This document shows positions 34,662 to 46,574 of a stretch of 64,000 nucleotides of DNA, one piece after another. Source of the stretch: Madurella fahalii (lineage: Eukaryota; Ascomycota; Sordariomycetes; Sordariales); NCBI GenBank assembly GCA_029876055.1, contig CM056876.1:1922001-1986000 (forward strand), read 5' to 3'. The translations under genes and the position numbers were made by a program. The notes beneath the pieces were generated by a model that was not told the origin of the DNA, did no database searches, and saw only the letters and a program-made list of their open reading frames with translations. Each line of letters begins with the position of its first letter. The first letter of the stretch is position 1.

Positions 34662-37600
34662 CAATGGCGTTGCCGATCTCAGTCGATGGATTGAGTCTTC
34701 GGCCAGGGAGTGGATATGCTGTGCCTCAACCCTTCCTTTTCGTGTCCGATAATTGAGATGCACATGGTCCCATGCTCGATGAAACTACTCCAGTACGGAT
34801 ACCCGCTCTGGGCCCCAATGGTTTTGTTGACCCCCACGTTCTTTTAATAAGCTCCGTATGAAGCGAGGTTCTCGATACAGTACGCGTCGTCCGGGCGGTC
34901 TCCTGATTCTTTCCTCCATCCGGCGGCCATAGAGCGCAAGTCGAACCGACCGACGTCTATTCGGCTTTGCTTCCATATACACGAGACAGTGTAGGATTCA
35001 TAACATCTCGTGTTGGTTTCTGCCTCCAATTCCACCAACTGGATTTGTAAACACATCTTACGCATCAAGGACGAGAATCCAATACTAACCCACCCCAGCA
35101 CCCATGCACTTTTCACTTGTGCTTCTATCTCGATTTCCTTTAATCACTCCATCAAACACCCATCATGGAACTCGCGTTCGACTCCATCACCTACGACGAC
35201 GCCCGAACCAGCCCCGCGACCTTATCCCCTTACGATCCTATAACTCAGAAAAAGTCTTGAGCCACCTACGTCAAGCCGTAGGCGGAGGTTGTGACGCCCT
35301 GACCCTCCAATATAAGACAGGCCACTTCCACCCTGACTTCATCACAATTATTCCCTGGCTGGCTTTGCTCACGCGACGATAACCCGGATCCTCTTCTGGG
35401 GCTAGCCAATGGGAGAATAGAACGATGTCATACATCTGTTCCGGCATGCGGGCCCCGTGGCTCTGGATCCATCAGCCCTCCGACCGAGCCTCGGTGCCTG
35501 CCGAGAACCGTGTCCCGTGCTTAGCCGCATGCGCCAGACCAGATCTACGACCTGCCGCAGCAAGAGGAATGCTCGCATTCTAGACGCAACGCTTAGTAGA
35601 CACGAACCACTCTAGTACTGAGGTTGGCGGGGATCTCTTTGAACCTAAGCACCCCAACCCCTCCTCTTGAAGCCCTACTGCCCCATTGGTTGCGTCCGTC
35701 CCGGGAGGCTGTCCCCATTCCTGCGCCGAAAGGACTCAGCATCCCAGCTGGCGTCTACCTGACGGAAAAGGGATGTCATACTGCTAGATTCTCTGCAAGC
35801 CCAAGTTAAACTCGTACGGGGCAGCGACCTGCTTGGCTAGACGTTTAACCAAATAGCAGAGATGTTTGACCACAACGGTCCGCTTCCCTACCCGATCGAA
35901 TGCCTTGAACTACGCTAGACCAGAGGATTGAATGTGCTCGACATGGCCGGGGTCCAATGCGTTTCCAAGGGACAAGGGACAAGAGCGGCTCTACGTTCTT
36001 CTGCTCTTCGGCAGCCACCATATCCTGATCGAACCCCGGCGCTTAGTGGACGTAGACAAGTCGCTAGCGTCTCTTACCTAAACTAAAATCAGTGACTGCT
36101 TTTAGAAGATCGTGATGAGCCGAAACAGGGGCTAGTCTAGCTTCGACCAATTATCCCCGAGCGAAACCAGCAAACTGAAAGACCTCCCATTTCTTTCATC
36201 GCATTGATCGAGTTAGTCGACAACTGAGACGGACAATCCTTTGACCAGATTGACAAGGCCAATATCATCATTTCGATATCAGACTTACTCCATCCGTCCG
36301 AGGTTCTTATTTGCGCCGAAACAAAGCTGGTGCTTCTGTAGGTATCAAGTATCAAAAGTGTAGGGCGTTATGTAAGGGTTTGCTAACAGAACATGCTGTG
36401 GCTCCAAGTTGGCGTTCCACTGTGCCACCGAGTGCCTCTACTAGTAGTTGCTCGCATGTCAAGTGCCCCCGCACGCGCCCAACAGACCGGCACCTGCAAG
36501 GTGGCAGTCGATCGGATACATGCACAGTGTGTGCACTCGTTTTCGATGAACGGCTCAGGTCGGATGGAGCCCAGGGCTGGCATGGATGACTTGGCGACGG
36601 TGCTGTCCGATCGTCCCATGGGACCCCCCACGGGCAAACTCCAAAGGAGGCGAGCTTTGGTGGGGGCGGGGGCTGCGATCTCAGTTAGGTAATGCCCTAT
36701 AATTGTCGTAGTCATATAAGCAGCTGGTTCAGGGAGGCCCAGTACCGTCGGATTCACCGCCAGTTTTACGAGACAGCCGTCGTTAGCGGCTCGACACACA
36801 AGACTCGACTCAGGTCAGCCGAATGCAGCTGCAATGGAGCTGCAGCAGGCTGTCACGAGTTGCGCAAAAAACGCTACATATTCGCAGGACTCCACTGTCT
36901 CACAGGGGCCACTCTGCCAGACAGCAGCGCATAGCTATGCCCGACTACTGCAGAGCGCTGCATAACAACGCACATGTCACGAGCGGGAACGCGGGAGCTA
37001 AACACAAAGCGGAAACAACTTTGTCATAGCCACCTACGCAGCGCGAGCGGGGAAGGGGCTGGACTCAGGCGGCATGCTTCGACTCCTCCCCTAGAACTGT
37101 AGTAGGTGGAGCGGGGCCAGGGCGTTTTGCCTCTTGTTGGTGCCCCTGACTGATTGGACCGTCGAGGATTTCCGCGGATGATCGCGATTCGCTAGATATT
37201 ATTCATCGCCGTTACCCCTTCCTCTCGGCCCTTAATGTTCCACAGACCGGGCTGGCTGTGAGCACTTTGTTCGGGTTCCACGCGGGGACGACCTGGGGAC
37301 CTTTGGGCTCGGGCCAGGATTCGGGCCCCGCGCCGGGCCGGGTCCATCCCCACTCTGGCAGAACACATCCGGAGCGGGGCAGCTAGTAAAAGAAGATGGC
37401 GATTCGGCTCGGCAGTCGTCGGGCCAACGACGCGCGGCGCATCTTAAGCAGGATGGGCTGATGCTTTTTCATGATTCACATGTGTGCGACAGCTGGGGCT
37501 TCCGACAACACGGAGTACTATACTCCATGTTCCGCCGACGCACGGCTGCCAGGAGACCCGGGCTCGAGGTGGGGGCTTCGGGGCCGGCTGCCAATGTGCT

Positions 37601-38612
37601 GCTTGACAACATTCCTAGCTTGGGCGTTGTGTTGGGCGGCGTGTCCTACAACTGCATGGCCGCCGAGAGACCGCCCGCGTAGCTTGTACTGTACGAAAAT
37701 CCTCGGTCGAATTCCCGACCTTGGTCAAACCCCTGATTAATATGTAAGACGCGAGCAACAACGACCCCCACGGCAATGGGCGCGCCGACGTCATGCCGCG
37801 TTTTCTAAGCAGGGGACGGGGCGAAATCGGACCCGAATTTTCGAGCTCAGCTGGTCTCGTTTGACGCTCCAACCCCCGAAAGCAGGGTTTTCATCACAGT
37901 GATCAGTTCCCAGCTAGACGAGTCGGAGAATGGGCACTGTTGAGAAATGCCGGCATTTGGCCCTCCGTCCGCGGTCCTTACCCCTTTCCGCACACTGGCG
38001 TCCCTGGCATACCAATGAGACGATTCGAATTGTCAATCAGACTTTGCATACCGGCTAGAGACACGAGAAGGCGGGCGTAGGTGGTGCATGGTCCGAAGCT
38101 GCAGGTCCCGGATGCCGCATTCGCGCGGGACGGAACAGACAGGGAAGCTCTGGCTCGACTGGGTGGGCGTGGGCAGGCACCGTGGCTCGTCCGGACGGCC
38201 CGCATATCACGCCCGGCCGTGCACACCGCTATTACAAGGGTGCAAATGACGGTGGTGATTCGTGACTCCGGGATGTTTTCACCACCAGCCGCGGAGCTGG
38301 TTGTCCGATTGCTCTGTAGCTCCTCCACCACAATGGGTTAGATTACCACGGACTGGACAGCAGGTCGAAGCGAGCGTGAACTAGCTAAAGGTCATATACC
38401 CATTCCAACCAGAGAAAACCCGACAGATATACTCGACGAGGCGATGCAAAGGCAGCTTTGCTCACTGTAGCAACATGTCCAAACAAACACGCGAGAAAAG
38501 GGGCAGGAACTGTCGTAGGGGAGGACCCCCATTTTGCTGGCGACGACGAAGGAGGATATTAATACATCACGGTTTTTAGCCTCTAACTTGCCCGTACCCC
38601 CTTCACTCTCAT

Positions 38613-40318
38613 CTACAGTGGGCCTTGCCTCGCCATCATAATCCACAATGCCCCAGACGACGCCAATAACAATGCGGCGCAGACCGAGAACACCCTCCCA
38701 TGGGCGTCACCGTCTCCCGTAAACAGTAACGAGACCACCACAAAGACGTTCAGGGGGATCCGCAACATCCCATAAACCTGCGCGCGCACGCCATCGTCAA
38801 TGAGTTTCCCCTTCAGGAAACCCATACACGGCCAGTACATGCCCACGGCGGCCTCGAACAGGCAGAACACCCAAAACGCGGACTGCTCAGACCGGGGATT
38901 CGCCGACAGGAAGAAGCAGCCGGCCGACGCACCCAGGATGGCCACAAGCAGACTGACATGACCCATCAGCCGCTTCTCAGTGATAATGTTGAAGGCCAGA
39001 GACGAGGCGAGCGTCGCAGCCATGAAGCTGGAAAAGATGACGCCGTACGGGAGGTCACCCTGGGAGGACTGGACCGACTTGAGGGCGGGCGTCCAGAAGA
39101 AGACAAAGAGGTACATGGATCCTTCGAAGACAGTTGACGCAGCGCCCAGAGCGAGCACACGGGGGTTAGACAGGACCGTCCGGAAGTTGGACTTTGTCGT
39201 GCTGTCTTTTTTCTCCTTGGTCTTGTCCCCACCTGTCTGGCCGTAGTTTTCTTGCTGCTAGCCGTCAGCCATTCCTCCTCCTTTCCCGAACCAAACCCTC
39301 TTTTATCCCACCACAGAAGGGGAGAGAAAACGAAATGAAAGTGTTCAGGACAACTCACCCAACTCGCCGCGATGACGACCGCAGTCAGACCCAACACCGC
39401 TGCCGCCGCCCAAAACGGCGCCTTCCTCGTCCCCGCGCGCGCAACCAACCACTCGCTCCCCACCCCACAAGCAATCGCCACGATGCTATTCAAGCTACTC
39501 ATAATCCCAAACACCTTCCCCATCTCCTCCTCCGCCCCTACCTCTTCCTCCCCCTCCTCGTCCTCCTCTTCCCTTTCCCGCTCCGCCACATGATCACCAT
39601 CCCCGTTCCCAGCCTTCCTTCTACTCCTCCCCCTACTAGTAGTACCAGTAGCAGCAGCAGCAGCAGCAGTAGTAACAGCAGCAGCAGTAACAGCAGCATC
39701 AGCATCAGCATCAGCATCGGCCGCCGCCACCGCCGCCGCCGCCGCGGCAGAAAAGTCGCCGACGAACCAGCTCTCGAACGCGCAGAACAACAGGCCGGTG
39801 CCGACGCCGCCGAGCACGCGGCCGAGCACCCAGCCGATCGCCCAGGGGCTGGCGGCGGTCAGGGCGCACGAGAGGGCGTAGACGGCGCAGAAGGCGAGGC
39901 AGGCGGCGCGGCGGCCGCGGCGGTCGGCCCAGGCGCCGACGACGAAGCCGCTCGCGGCCGACGCCACGAAGCCCGTCGCGAACAGCAGCGGCACCGCCGC
40001 CGGCGGCACCCCGTGCTCGTCCCGGTACAGCGGGTACAGGAACGGCCCCTGCAGCCAGTCCGACGTCATGGCGAGCGCGTAGGCCGTCAGGAACGGGACC
40101 GCGTTATACCCGGCTTTCTTGCGCGGCTTCTTAGTGGCTCCATGATTGTTATTGTTATTAGTGCTGCTGCTGTTATGATTCTGCTTGGGAGGATTTTCTT
40201 GGGGTCCTGCTTGGGGTGGGGGTTTGTTGTTGCGCCGGCGGCGCTGGATGGAAAAGAGGACTGCGCAGAGGGCGAGCAGGAAAGAGAGGTTGAGGGTGTA
40301 GATATCTATGGTGATCAT
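38613..40318 (-). CDS. MFSD5-like (molybdate-anion transporter family) membrane protein
   Basis: Major-facilitator relative of the MFSD5/MOT2 molybdate-anion transporters. Exons 39359..40318 and 38613..39257 (101-nt intron; the acceptor may be CTAG or the next CAG, which would drop one Gln) give 534 residues. An N-terminal anchor helix (LSFLLALCAVLFSI) and an Asn/Pro-rich linker lead to the family signature VPFLTAYALAMTSDWLQGPF, then LYPLYRDEHGV. Further TM segments include GFVVGAWADRRGRRAACLAF and RVLGGVGTGLLFCAFESWFV, both typical of MFSD5. A poorly conserved loop (about residues 210-280) is an Ala/Asp/Thr repeat plus a Glu-rich run. The second half has LGAASTVFEGSMYLFVFFWT and FEAAVGMYWPCMGFLKGKLI, again family hallmarks. 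A long antisense frame (39194..40396) is a shadow of this gene. Confidence 0.92.
39640..39745 (-). repeat. GCA/GTA trinucleotide repeat in MFSD5-like coding sequence
   Basis: Irregular AGC/AGT/ATC trinucleotides on the plus strand code on the minus strand for a run of Ala, Asp, Val and Thr (DADADADA core) in the variable cytoplasmic loop. The length is likely polymorphic between strains. Confidence 0.85.
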
Positions 40319-41076
40319 GGTTTGGTTGTGGTTAGGATGGTTGTTGGTGTTGGCAGTGCTGAGCGGGTTGCTGCGCCTCAAAATGAAACGGGTTGAAGTT
40401 GATAAACGGAGAAAAGGTGGGTGAGTAAGAGTCGGCCACTAAGAAAAAAAAAAACCCAAAAAACAAAACAAAGTCTGTATGGTGGAGCAAAAAGAAAGAA
40501 AGTGCCAAAAGAGAAAAGAAAACAAGTAATGAGAAACGAAACAAGTGGCCTTTATCTGATCTCTCAATTACCCGGCTTGGAGGCGGCAAGGATGGGCAGG
40601 ATCGCAGCTGTGTGCGACGTTCCGTGTTTGGAGTTTGGCTACGAACGGGGCACGGCTTGCGCCTCTCAGCACTTAGCATCAGAATATCTATAAAAAGTGT
40701 CCAAGTGAGAGATTCTGGAGGATTTCAGCTCCGAGCTTGATAATTCCAAAGACAGGTTCTCTCAATGGGTTCTCTCGCCTACACGCAACACTAACATGGG
40801 TACGGATAAGGTTGTCGATGCATATACAAGCCTGAAAACTTGAGACAGATTCGCTCCATACCTCCGGGTCCCTGCCAATTGACAACCGAGACATCACGCC
40901 TCACAACACAATCACTATTGAGGACAAGAGTGGTTAATTAATGCTACTAGAGTAACGTTAAGGCTCTGAGCCCAAGGAGTTCCAGTGACACTACAGTGTA
41001 CTCGATACTCGATGATAACTTAACAATGCCATCCCAATCACCGCACCATCGAAACACAAGACGACCGTAGCCCATC
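40319..41076. other. intergenic
   Basis: Between the MFSD5-like start and the oxidoreductase stop, both on the minus strand. No gene recognised. Confidence 0.6.
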
Positions 41077-42500
41077 TCACACCTCCTCCTCCAGCCTAAA
41101 GTTGCTCGTCGGCCGACGCGGCAGTCCCGCCTTCTCGTACGCCATATCGGTCATTCTCATCTGGTTGATACCGTCCGCGCTGCTGAACCCAACCCCCGTG
41201 CCCTCGCGCCCACGCACATGGTTGACAAACTCGTCCAGCTGGTACTTGTACGGCGTCCAGTAGGGCGCTGAAACCCGGTCGATACCCGCCGCTTGCAACG
41301 TGTAGGCCTCCTTGGTTCTCTTCTCAGTCCATTTCCGGACCACCATGCCATCCGTCTTGTTGCGCACGACGAACTCATCCTTGACCTCGATCTGATGCGA
41401 GATACACCCCTAGACGTTACCAGACATCTTCACTTCCCGGGTCACCAGCTTCTCCTGTCCCTCCGGTAGCGTCTCGTCTGGTATTACCACGGCCCGGTGC
41501 GTGACCAAGGCCGTTGCGGACGGCGACTTGCCACCCTCGGAGTCATTCGGGGCCTCGTCGAGCCAGTGACGTTCATCCATCACAGTCACCCGAAGTGCCA
41601 ACCCTGTGCTGCCCACGAGATCCGCCTTCGCCTCTCCCACACCCCCGTTCGGAAACCGCCAGAAACTGTCGTAGCTGCGATCGCAGAGCGGGTCATTCGG
41701 TCGCGCCATCGTTGCAACCTCGCAGCGCGTGCACTCTTCCGGCTCCGCGCCGAATATGTCCCGCAGAAGGACCATTGAGTACGGCATGTCCATTAGCGCG
41801 CCGCCAGCCAGGCGATAGACGAACCTCAAATCCTTTTTGACAAAGGGGTTCTGGAGGACCGTCAGAGTTACCTTGGCGTGAATGATATTGGGCTTGTCTA
41901 GCAAGGCTAGGAAGGCAATATAGCACGGCTGGAATCTATAGTGGTAGGCCCCCAGGAGGACGGGAGGACTTGGGCTTTGAAGCAATGGTGACTGAAAGAG
42001 CAGCTCTGCTTCCGTGGTATTGGAGGCGGGTGGCTTCTCGAGAAGGACATGCTTTCCCGCCGAGAGAGCCTTCAACGCCCATTCTATGTGGACGTTGTTT
42101 GGGAGGGGGATGTAGACTACGTCGATAGAGGGGTCGAATACGAGGTCTAGACGCGTTAGTTGAGGCCTTCGATGTTGTCAGGGGTCCATTGCCGCAACAT
42201 ACCCAGGTAGCAGCCAAATACCTTGGGAATGCCATGTTTCTTGGCGAATTCTTCGGCCTTCTCCCTATCGCGGGAAGCAATGCCTTCGACGATTACTTCC
42301 GGGTGAAGGTTTGCCGGGGCGATCAGGGACATCGCTCTTCATAACGAGTGAGTGTGGTGTGCCACCGGCAGACCCATAGAGACTTACACGATGTCGCCCA
42401 CCCCCAGAACACCAAACTTGAGCGCATCACATGTCTTGGGAGGCCCTTGCGGTGGGAACGAGATCAGCCAGCTGCGTTCGACGTACTCGAAGAATCCCAT
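41077..42500 (-). CDS. Gfo/Idh/MocA oxidoreductase, interrupted by an in-frame TAG
   Basis: NAD(P)-dependent oxidoreductase of the glucose-fructose oxidoreductase/dihydrodiol dehydrogenase family. Exons 42388..42500, 42203..42336 and 41077..42146 (introns 51 and 56 nt) keep one frame for 438 codons, apart from a TAG at 41410..41412. The Rossmann fold opens with [12 protein letters not shown]. The family motif [16 protein letters not shown] contains the conserved EKP, and YHYRFQPCY and [11 protein letters not shown] mark the C-terminal sheet domain. Past the TAG the frame continues with clear family sequence: [33 protein letters not shown] and [20 protein letters not shown]. Either the gene is a recent pseudogene (327 residues made), or a 54-nt intron (41392..41445, weak donor GTGACC) removes the stop in frame, or the stop is read through. 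The intron would also delete EVKMSGN, which I expect to be conserved, so I favour a nonsense mutation, without certainty. Confidence 0.75.
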
Positions 42501-43660
42501 GATTGCGGTGTATAAATGGAGGGCAAGGAGCCGGGTTTAGCAGTGGCCACCAGGCGCAGCAGAGTGAAAAGAATCCGAGGCGTCTCCGTTAAGCAACAAT
42601 GCCGTGGTGATGGATCTGGGCAGCAGGAAAAGCGGCAATTACGAAAAGTGATACTGGATCCCGAGTTGCAAACGAATGCTGGCGTGCTGTTTGCAGGACT
42701 GAGAGGCAGAAGATCAATCCGGTTGAAGAAGTGATGTATGACGGGAAGAAACTGCTCGGCTGTCAGCACGGAAGTCAACACCGAATGACCATGATGAGTG
42801 GCACTGTATTGTGCCTGCTGTGCTCGCCCCAACCCCGCGCAAAAAGGGATCCCCAGGGCAGGAGCAATTTCCGGTGCCAGAAGCTGCTGAAGCAGGCGTG
42901 AGTCTCACCGCTGCCGCAGGAACACTCGGCACGCCAGTCCAGCCAAGGACGGCAAGAGACCCAGGGGGAACCATGTAGTCTTCTCATAATCCTAACATAC
43001 AATATACACATGCATAAAGCATAATATAGTCTGCGGTAGGTACACCGGCCACGCATCACCGTGGCCTCCTCCGGCGCAACATCTCCATCCCTACACGTCT
43101 AGAGCCCCAGGATACACCCTATCCATCGCCAGCTCGCCGCACGTGTCCGCTCCCCTACTCCGCCGCCCTCGTCCACGCGCTTGATCCTGCAAACCGCTCT
43201 TCGTCCTCCCTAAGTTTGAACCTTGCCTCTAACCCCATACCGTCTGCTTAAAAGGGCTGCCAAAAAAAAAAAAAAAAAAAAAGCACACACGGACCGTCCA
43301 ACCCAACCGCTAAAACCGGCACCCAAAAATAATGCATGGCATATGTACTGTTGTGGCCGAGATCAAACCCCCCCCCCTTCTCCCCCAAACAACTAACGTT
43401 ATGCCAGATGATGCCGCACGATGCAAATGCTGGTCCTTGGTGCGGAGCAATGAGAGGATGAGAGGAAAGAAAAATGGGAGGCTATAATTAAGGCTAGCCC
43501 CAACCCATTAGAGGAGCAAAGCAGATCGGCCGGATCGCTCAAATCGAAGCGGAGAAGCCCAAGCATCGCGGAAAGAGGTATCGAGCAAGACGAGACCACC
43601 ATGAGCGAATGCGGCAGAACGGATGCGTCATTGCCAGATAGGCGTCTCTTCAGCGTCGCG
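42501..43660. other. intergenic, 3' flank of DBF4
   Basis: Contains a poly-A run at about 43262..43281 and a poly-C run near 43369..43377. No gene recognised. It holds the promoter of the oxidoreductase and the 3' untranslated region of the Dbf4 gene. Confidence 0.6.
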
Positions 43661-45705
43661 TCAGTATCGGGGTACGCGCTTGAGCTGGGCTAAGAGGACA
43701 TCAAGCTGCGTCCAGTTGTCATCGTCATCTGCAAATCTGCGGTGTCTACGGGATACGATGTGCTACAGCCAGTTAGAATAAGACAAAGAGATCAGAGCAG
43801 GGAGAGTCAAACTGACCTCGTCAAAGTCTGCGAACTTGTCCTGGCAGTTTTCGCAGTAGCCGGGCTTGGGATCACGCTTCTGCTTGGGCTGAGCGGCTGG
43901 GACGCTCGCCGTCCGTCGTAGCGTTTCCCGCTTCCTGGCAGTCTCCTCCTCGTCAACTGTGTCAAGTTTCCGATGCGTGGCCATGCTGGCACTGGCAGAT
44001 CGGGTAAACGTGTTATTGTCGTGGCTCATCTCGGCCATCCGGCGAGAACTGAGATCTTGCGAGAGCGCAGGCGTGCTGGCCTTCTGCAGAACAACCTTCC
44101 GCTGGAGCCCATGGATCTCTTTGCTCGTTCCCGCCTTCGCTCCTAGACCGCCCGTGGTGGACGAGATCATCTGGGACCGGATCGCCGATGTCACATTGGA
44201 CGGCTGCACTCCGGATGCGACGGGCTCACCGGCCAGGAAACGGCCTACCTTTGCATGGCTCATAAACGCGTTCTGGGAGCGGAAGTCTAGAGATGGGGGG
44301 TTCGAGACTCTAGACCGGTCGAAGCACTCGGTAGCGCGCAGACTTGCGACTCCTCGGTTATGGCCATCTTCCATCTCAGCGAGAGTGCGTTTGCCTGCGG
44401 TAGGCTTCGGCTTCGCTTGAGTAACCTCGGCCGGCTTGGCGACCGTCGCGGCCGTCTCGGTAACGACTTTGGCAACTCGCCCCTTGGCTCGCGCCTCCTC
44501 CCGGTTTCCCCTCTCATGGTGCTCATAGTCGTCCTGGACAAAGGGGCACCGCCCCTGAGATGCGCTACGGAACTGCGGCCAATCCCCGTCCTTCGAGTCT
44601 GTCACCTTCTGGTATTCCCTGGCCATGATGGGCTTCGTCTTTTCATCGATATCGTATACATAGATGTACGGGCCTTTGGGTTGATATAGGTCCTTATTCG
44701 AAACCGTCGGGTCTCTATCGGAAGGCCCGTGGATGCGCTCGTATTCTATGAGCTGGAGAAGGTTTGACTTCTCGCTAGCCTTGTGTACGCTTTGTACACG
44801 TTCACGACCAAGACCCTGCAACACGCGTGGGTTTGGCTTCGGATCCAACGCCATATATAGGATCTTCTGCAGCTTTTCCAGCGACCATATCTTTTTGCCC
44901 ATATCGCGAGCGCGGTGCAAGACGTCGGTGTTGCGTGCCTTGGGCCGCTTGATTTCCGGTTCCTGAATGAGCGGTCGTCGCTTCGGGGCTGTGTCGAACA
45001 CCAGCTTTCGTCTGACGGGGTTCGTAGAATCTGTGGTGCGGTTCAGGAGGGAAGGGTCGATCGTCTGGGGCTGCTCGGCGTCGGCACCGGGCTCATTTTC
45101 ATCCTGCGGCGCTTTCTCGGAGGGGATTGGCCGGGATGTGACAACATGGGTGATATCAATGGAGAAGAACTTCTCCTCGCGCTGTGAGAAGTGATCAGTG
45201 AGCTCCCGAACCACGCCAGAGCCGCAATAGCCTGGACAGTACTCACCGCACCAAGACGGCCAACCTTCTTGGCAAGTTTTGAGCGAACATCATCGGGGAT
45301 GCTCTCAAAGTAAAACACCATCTTCGGGAAGCGGGCACGGATAGTGGTGCGCCATTGCCGCAGGGTTTTGATCTCCTCCTCGGTTAGCTGAGGCTCCGTG
45401 GCCTCGGACGTCCGCTGTGTTGTGCTGGTGCTGGTGCCGGTGCCGGTGCCGGTGCCTACCGTGGCTCGGGAAGCGGCCCGATGGACGATGATTCGAGTGG
45501 TTTGCGATCGGCTGGGCGAGGCGACAGAACGTTCGATCATCTGACGCTTGGCCGGTGGAGGCTGACCGTATGACTCCTCCCGCAGCAGCTCAGCGTGAGA
45601 GCGGCCCTTCTTGGCGCCATGGAGGGCAGCCGTAGAGGCTCGCATGGGCGAATTGGCGACATTGGGGTTGCTGGACAGAGGTATTCTCCGAGTAGACGTA
45701 GACAT
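43661..45705 (-). CDS. DBF4: Dbf4/Dfp1-type regulatory subunit of Cdc7 kinase
   Basis: Activates Cdc7 (DDK), which phosphorylates the MCM helicase to fire replication origins; nuclear, cell-cycle controlled. Exons 45247..45705, 43817..45181 and 43661..43762 (introns 65 and 54 nt) give 641 residues. The N-terminal third carries a BRCT-like motif N: FYFESIPDDVRSKLAKKVGR, continued after intron 1 by REEKFFSIDITHVVTSRPIP. The middle has motif M, seen as PYIYVYDIDEKTKPIMAREY (the Cdc7-binding Dfp1/Him1 region). The C-terminal CCHH zinc finger is split by intron 2: YCENCQDKFADFDE on exon 2 and HIVSRRHRRFADDDDNW on exon 3. A GT/GGC repeat codes for VGTGTGTGTSTSTT near residue 80. Without intron 2 the finger would be destroyed, which strongly supports the model. 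It is divergent from the Icp55-type peptidase gene. Confidence 0.93.
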
Positions 45706-46574
45706 GGCAGAGGGCGATGCTGGGGCTGGAGATAGAGATACTGCTGCCGTACGAACACCCAGTCAACATACTACGGCCAACTTCCGGTAAACCGCTCAAG
45801 TGGTGCGACGTGAATGGTGGGTTGGTCGTGAATGGCGCTGGCGGAGGAGCGAGGAGGGGCGGGGAGGTGGCAGCAACGACCGGCCACAAGAGACACGCGA
45901 GTGGATGCACACCACAAACGCGTCTGCTGCGGGAGCGTTTTCGCGGCGCAGAGCACCGAGAAGAAGAATGGATGAAATGTCAGGTTAGGTGCGCACAATG
46001 CTCAATCCCTCGCCGCACTCATCAGACAGATCCTGGGCCCACTGGAAAAGGAAATCTCACGGAGGCGTGTTTGGCAAAGCGAAGGGGCTCCTCGGTCCCA
46101 CGAAGGGCTTTTTGGTGGGCGGGTCGCGCAATGTCAAAAGAGGCAATGGTGGTGTCCGAGCTCCGGCGAAGCTAAGCCTGCTTTGAGGGGAGCACAACAA
46201 ACTGGGCTCCACCGACGCGGGTGCCTGAGCTCGCCAGGCTCCTGATCTTGTCGCTCACAGCAACGCACCCCCAATCGGGAGCCTCGGCACCTGGTGGCAC
46301 TGGCAGCAGCCTTGGCGGTTACACAGCTTCCAACGACATGCAATTATTGGGCTGCTGTGAATGACAATGTTCATCGAGTGAGACCCAAAAAAAGGTCGTT
46401 GAGGACAATTTGACGGGATTTGATTTTCTTTACTCTTTGCACTGCATAGCAGGCCATGGTATAAACATTAACGGCAACCGGCGAATTCAAGCTCTGGAAG
46501 TGGAGACTCTACAGCGATGTGCTAGAGCGGGATGTTTCAACCCCAAACTCTCTTCTTCTTCACTACCTCGCAAG
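45706..46574. other. divergent promoter, DBF4 / ICP55-like
   Basis: 870 bp between the two divergent start codons. No MCB box (ACGCGT) pair was confirmed. No other gene seen. Confidence 0.55.

Larger units (their letters stand above)
31777..38612. other. gene-poor stretch of about 6.8 kb
   Basis: No gene is firmly supported. The plus-strand frame 32267..33382 is long (371 codons) but crosses a poly-T tract and has no domain. A gene-like start with a pyrimidine-rich leader occurs at 35164 but is soon interrupted. A perfect 12-bp inverted repeat lies at 34551..34562 and 34650..34661. The middle part (about 34.7-36.4 kb) looks more AT-rich than the flanks. Confidence 0.45.

Noticed and set aside
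39194..40396. 400-codon plus-strand open frame
   Set aside because: Exactly antisense to the MFSD5-like gene; Arg/Ala/Gly-rich composition is a mirror of the GC-rich coding strand.
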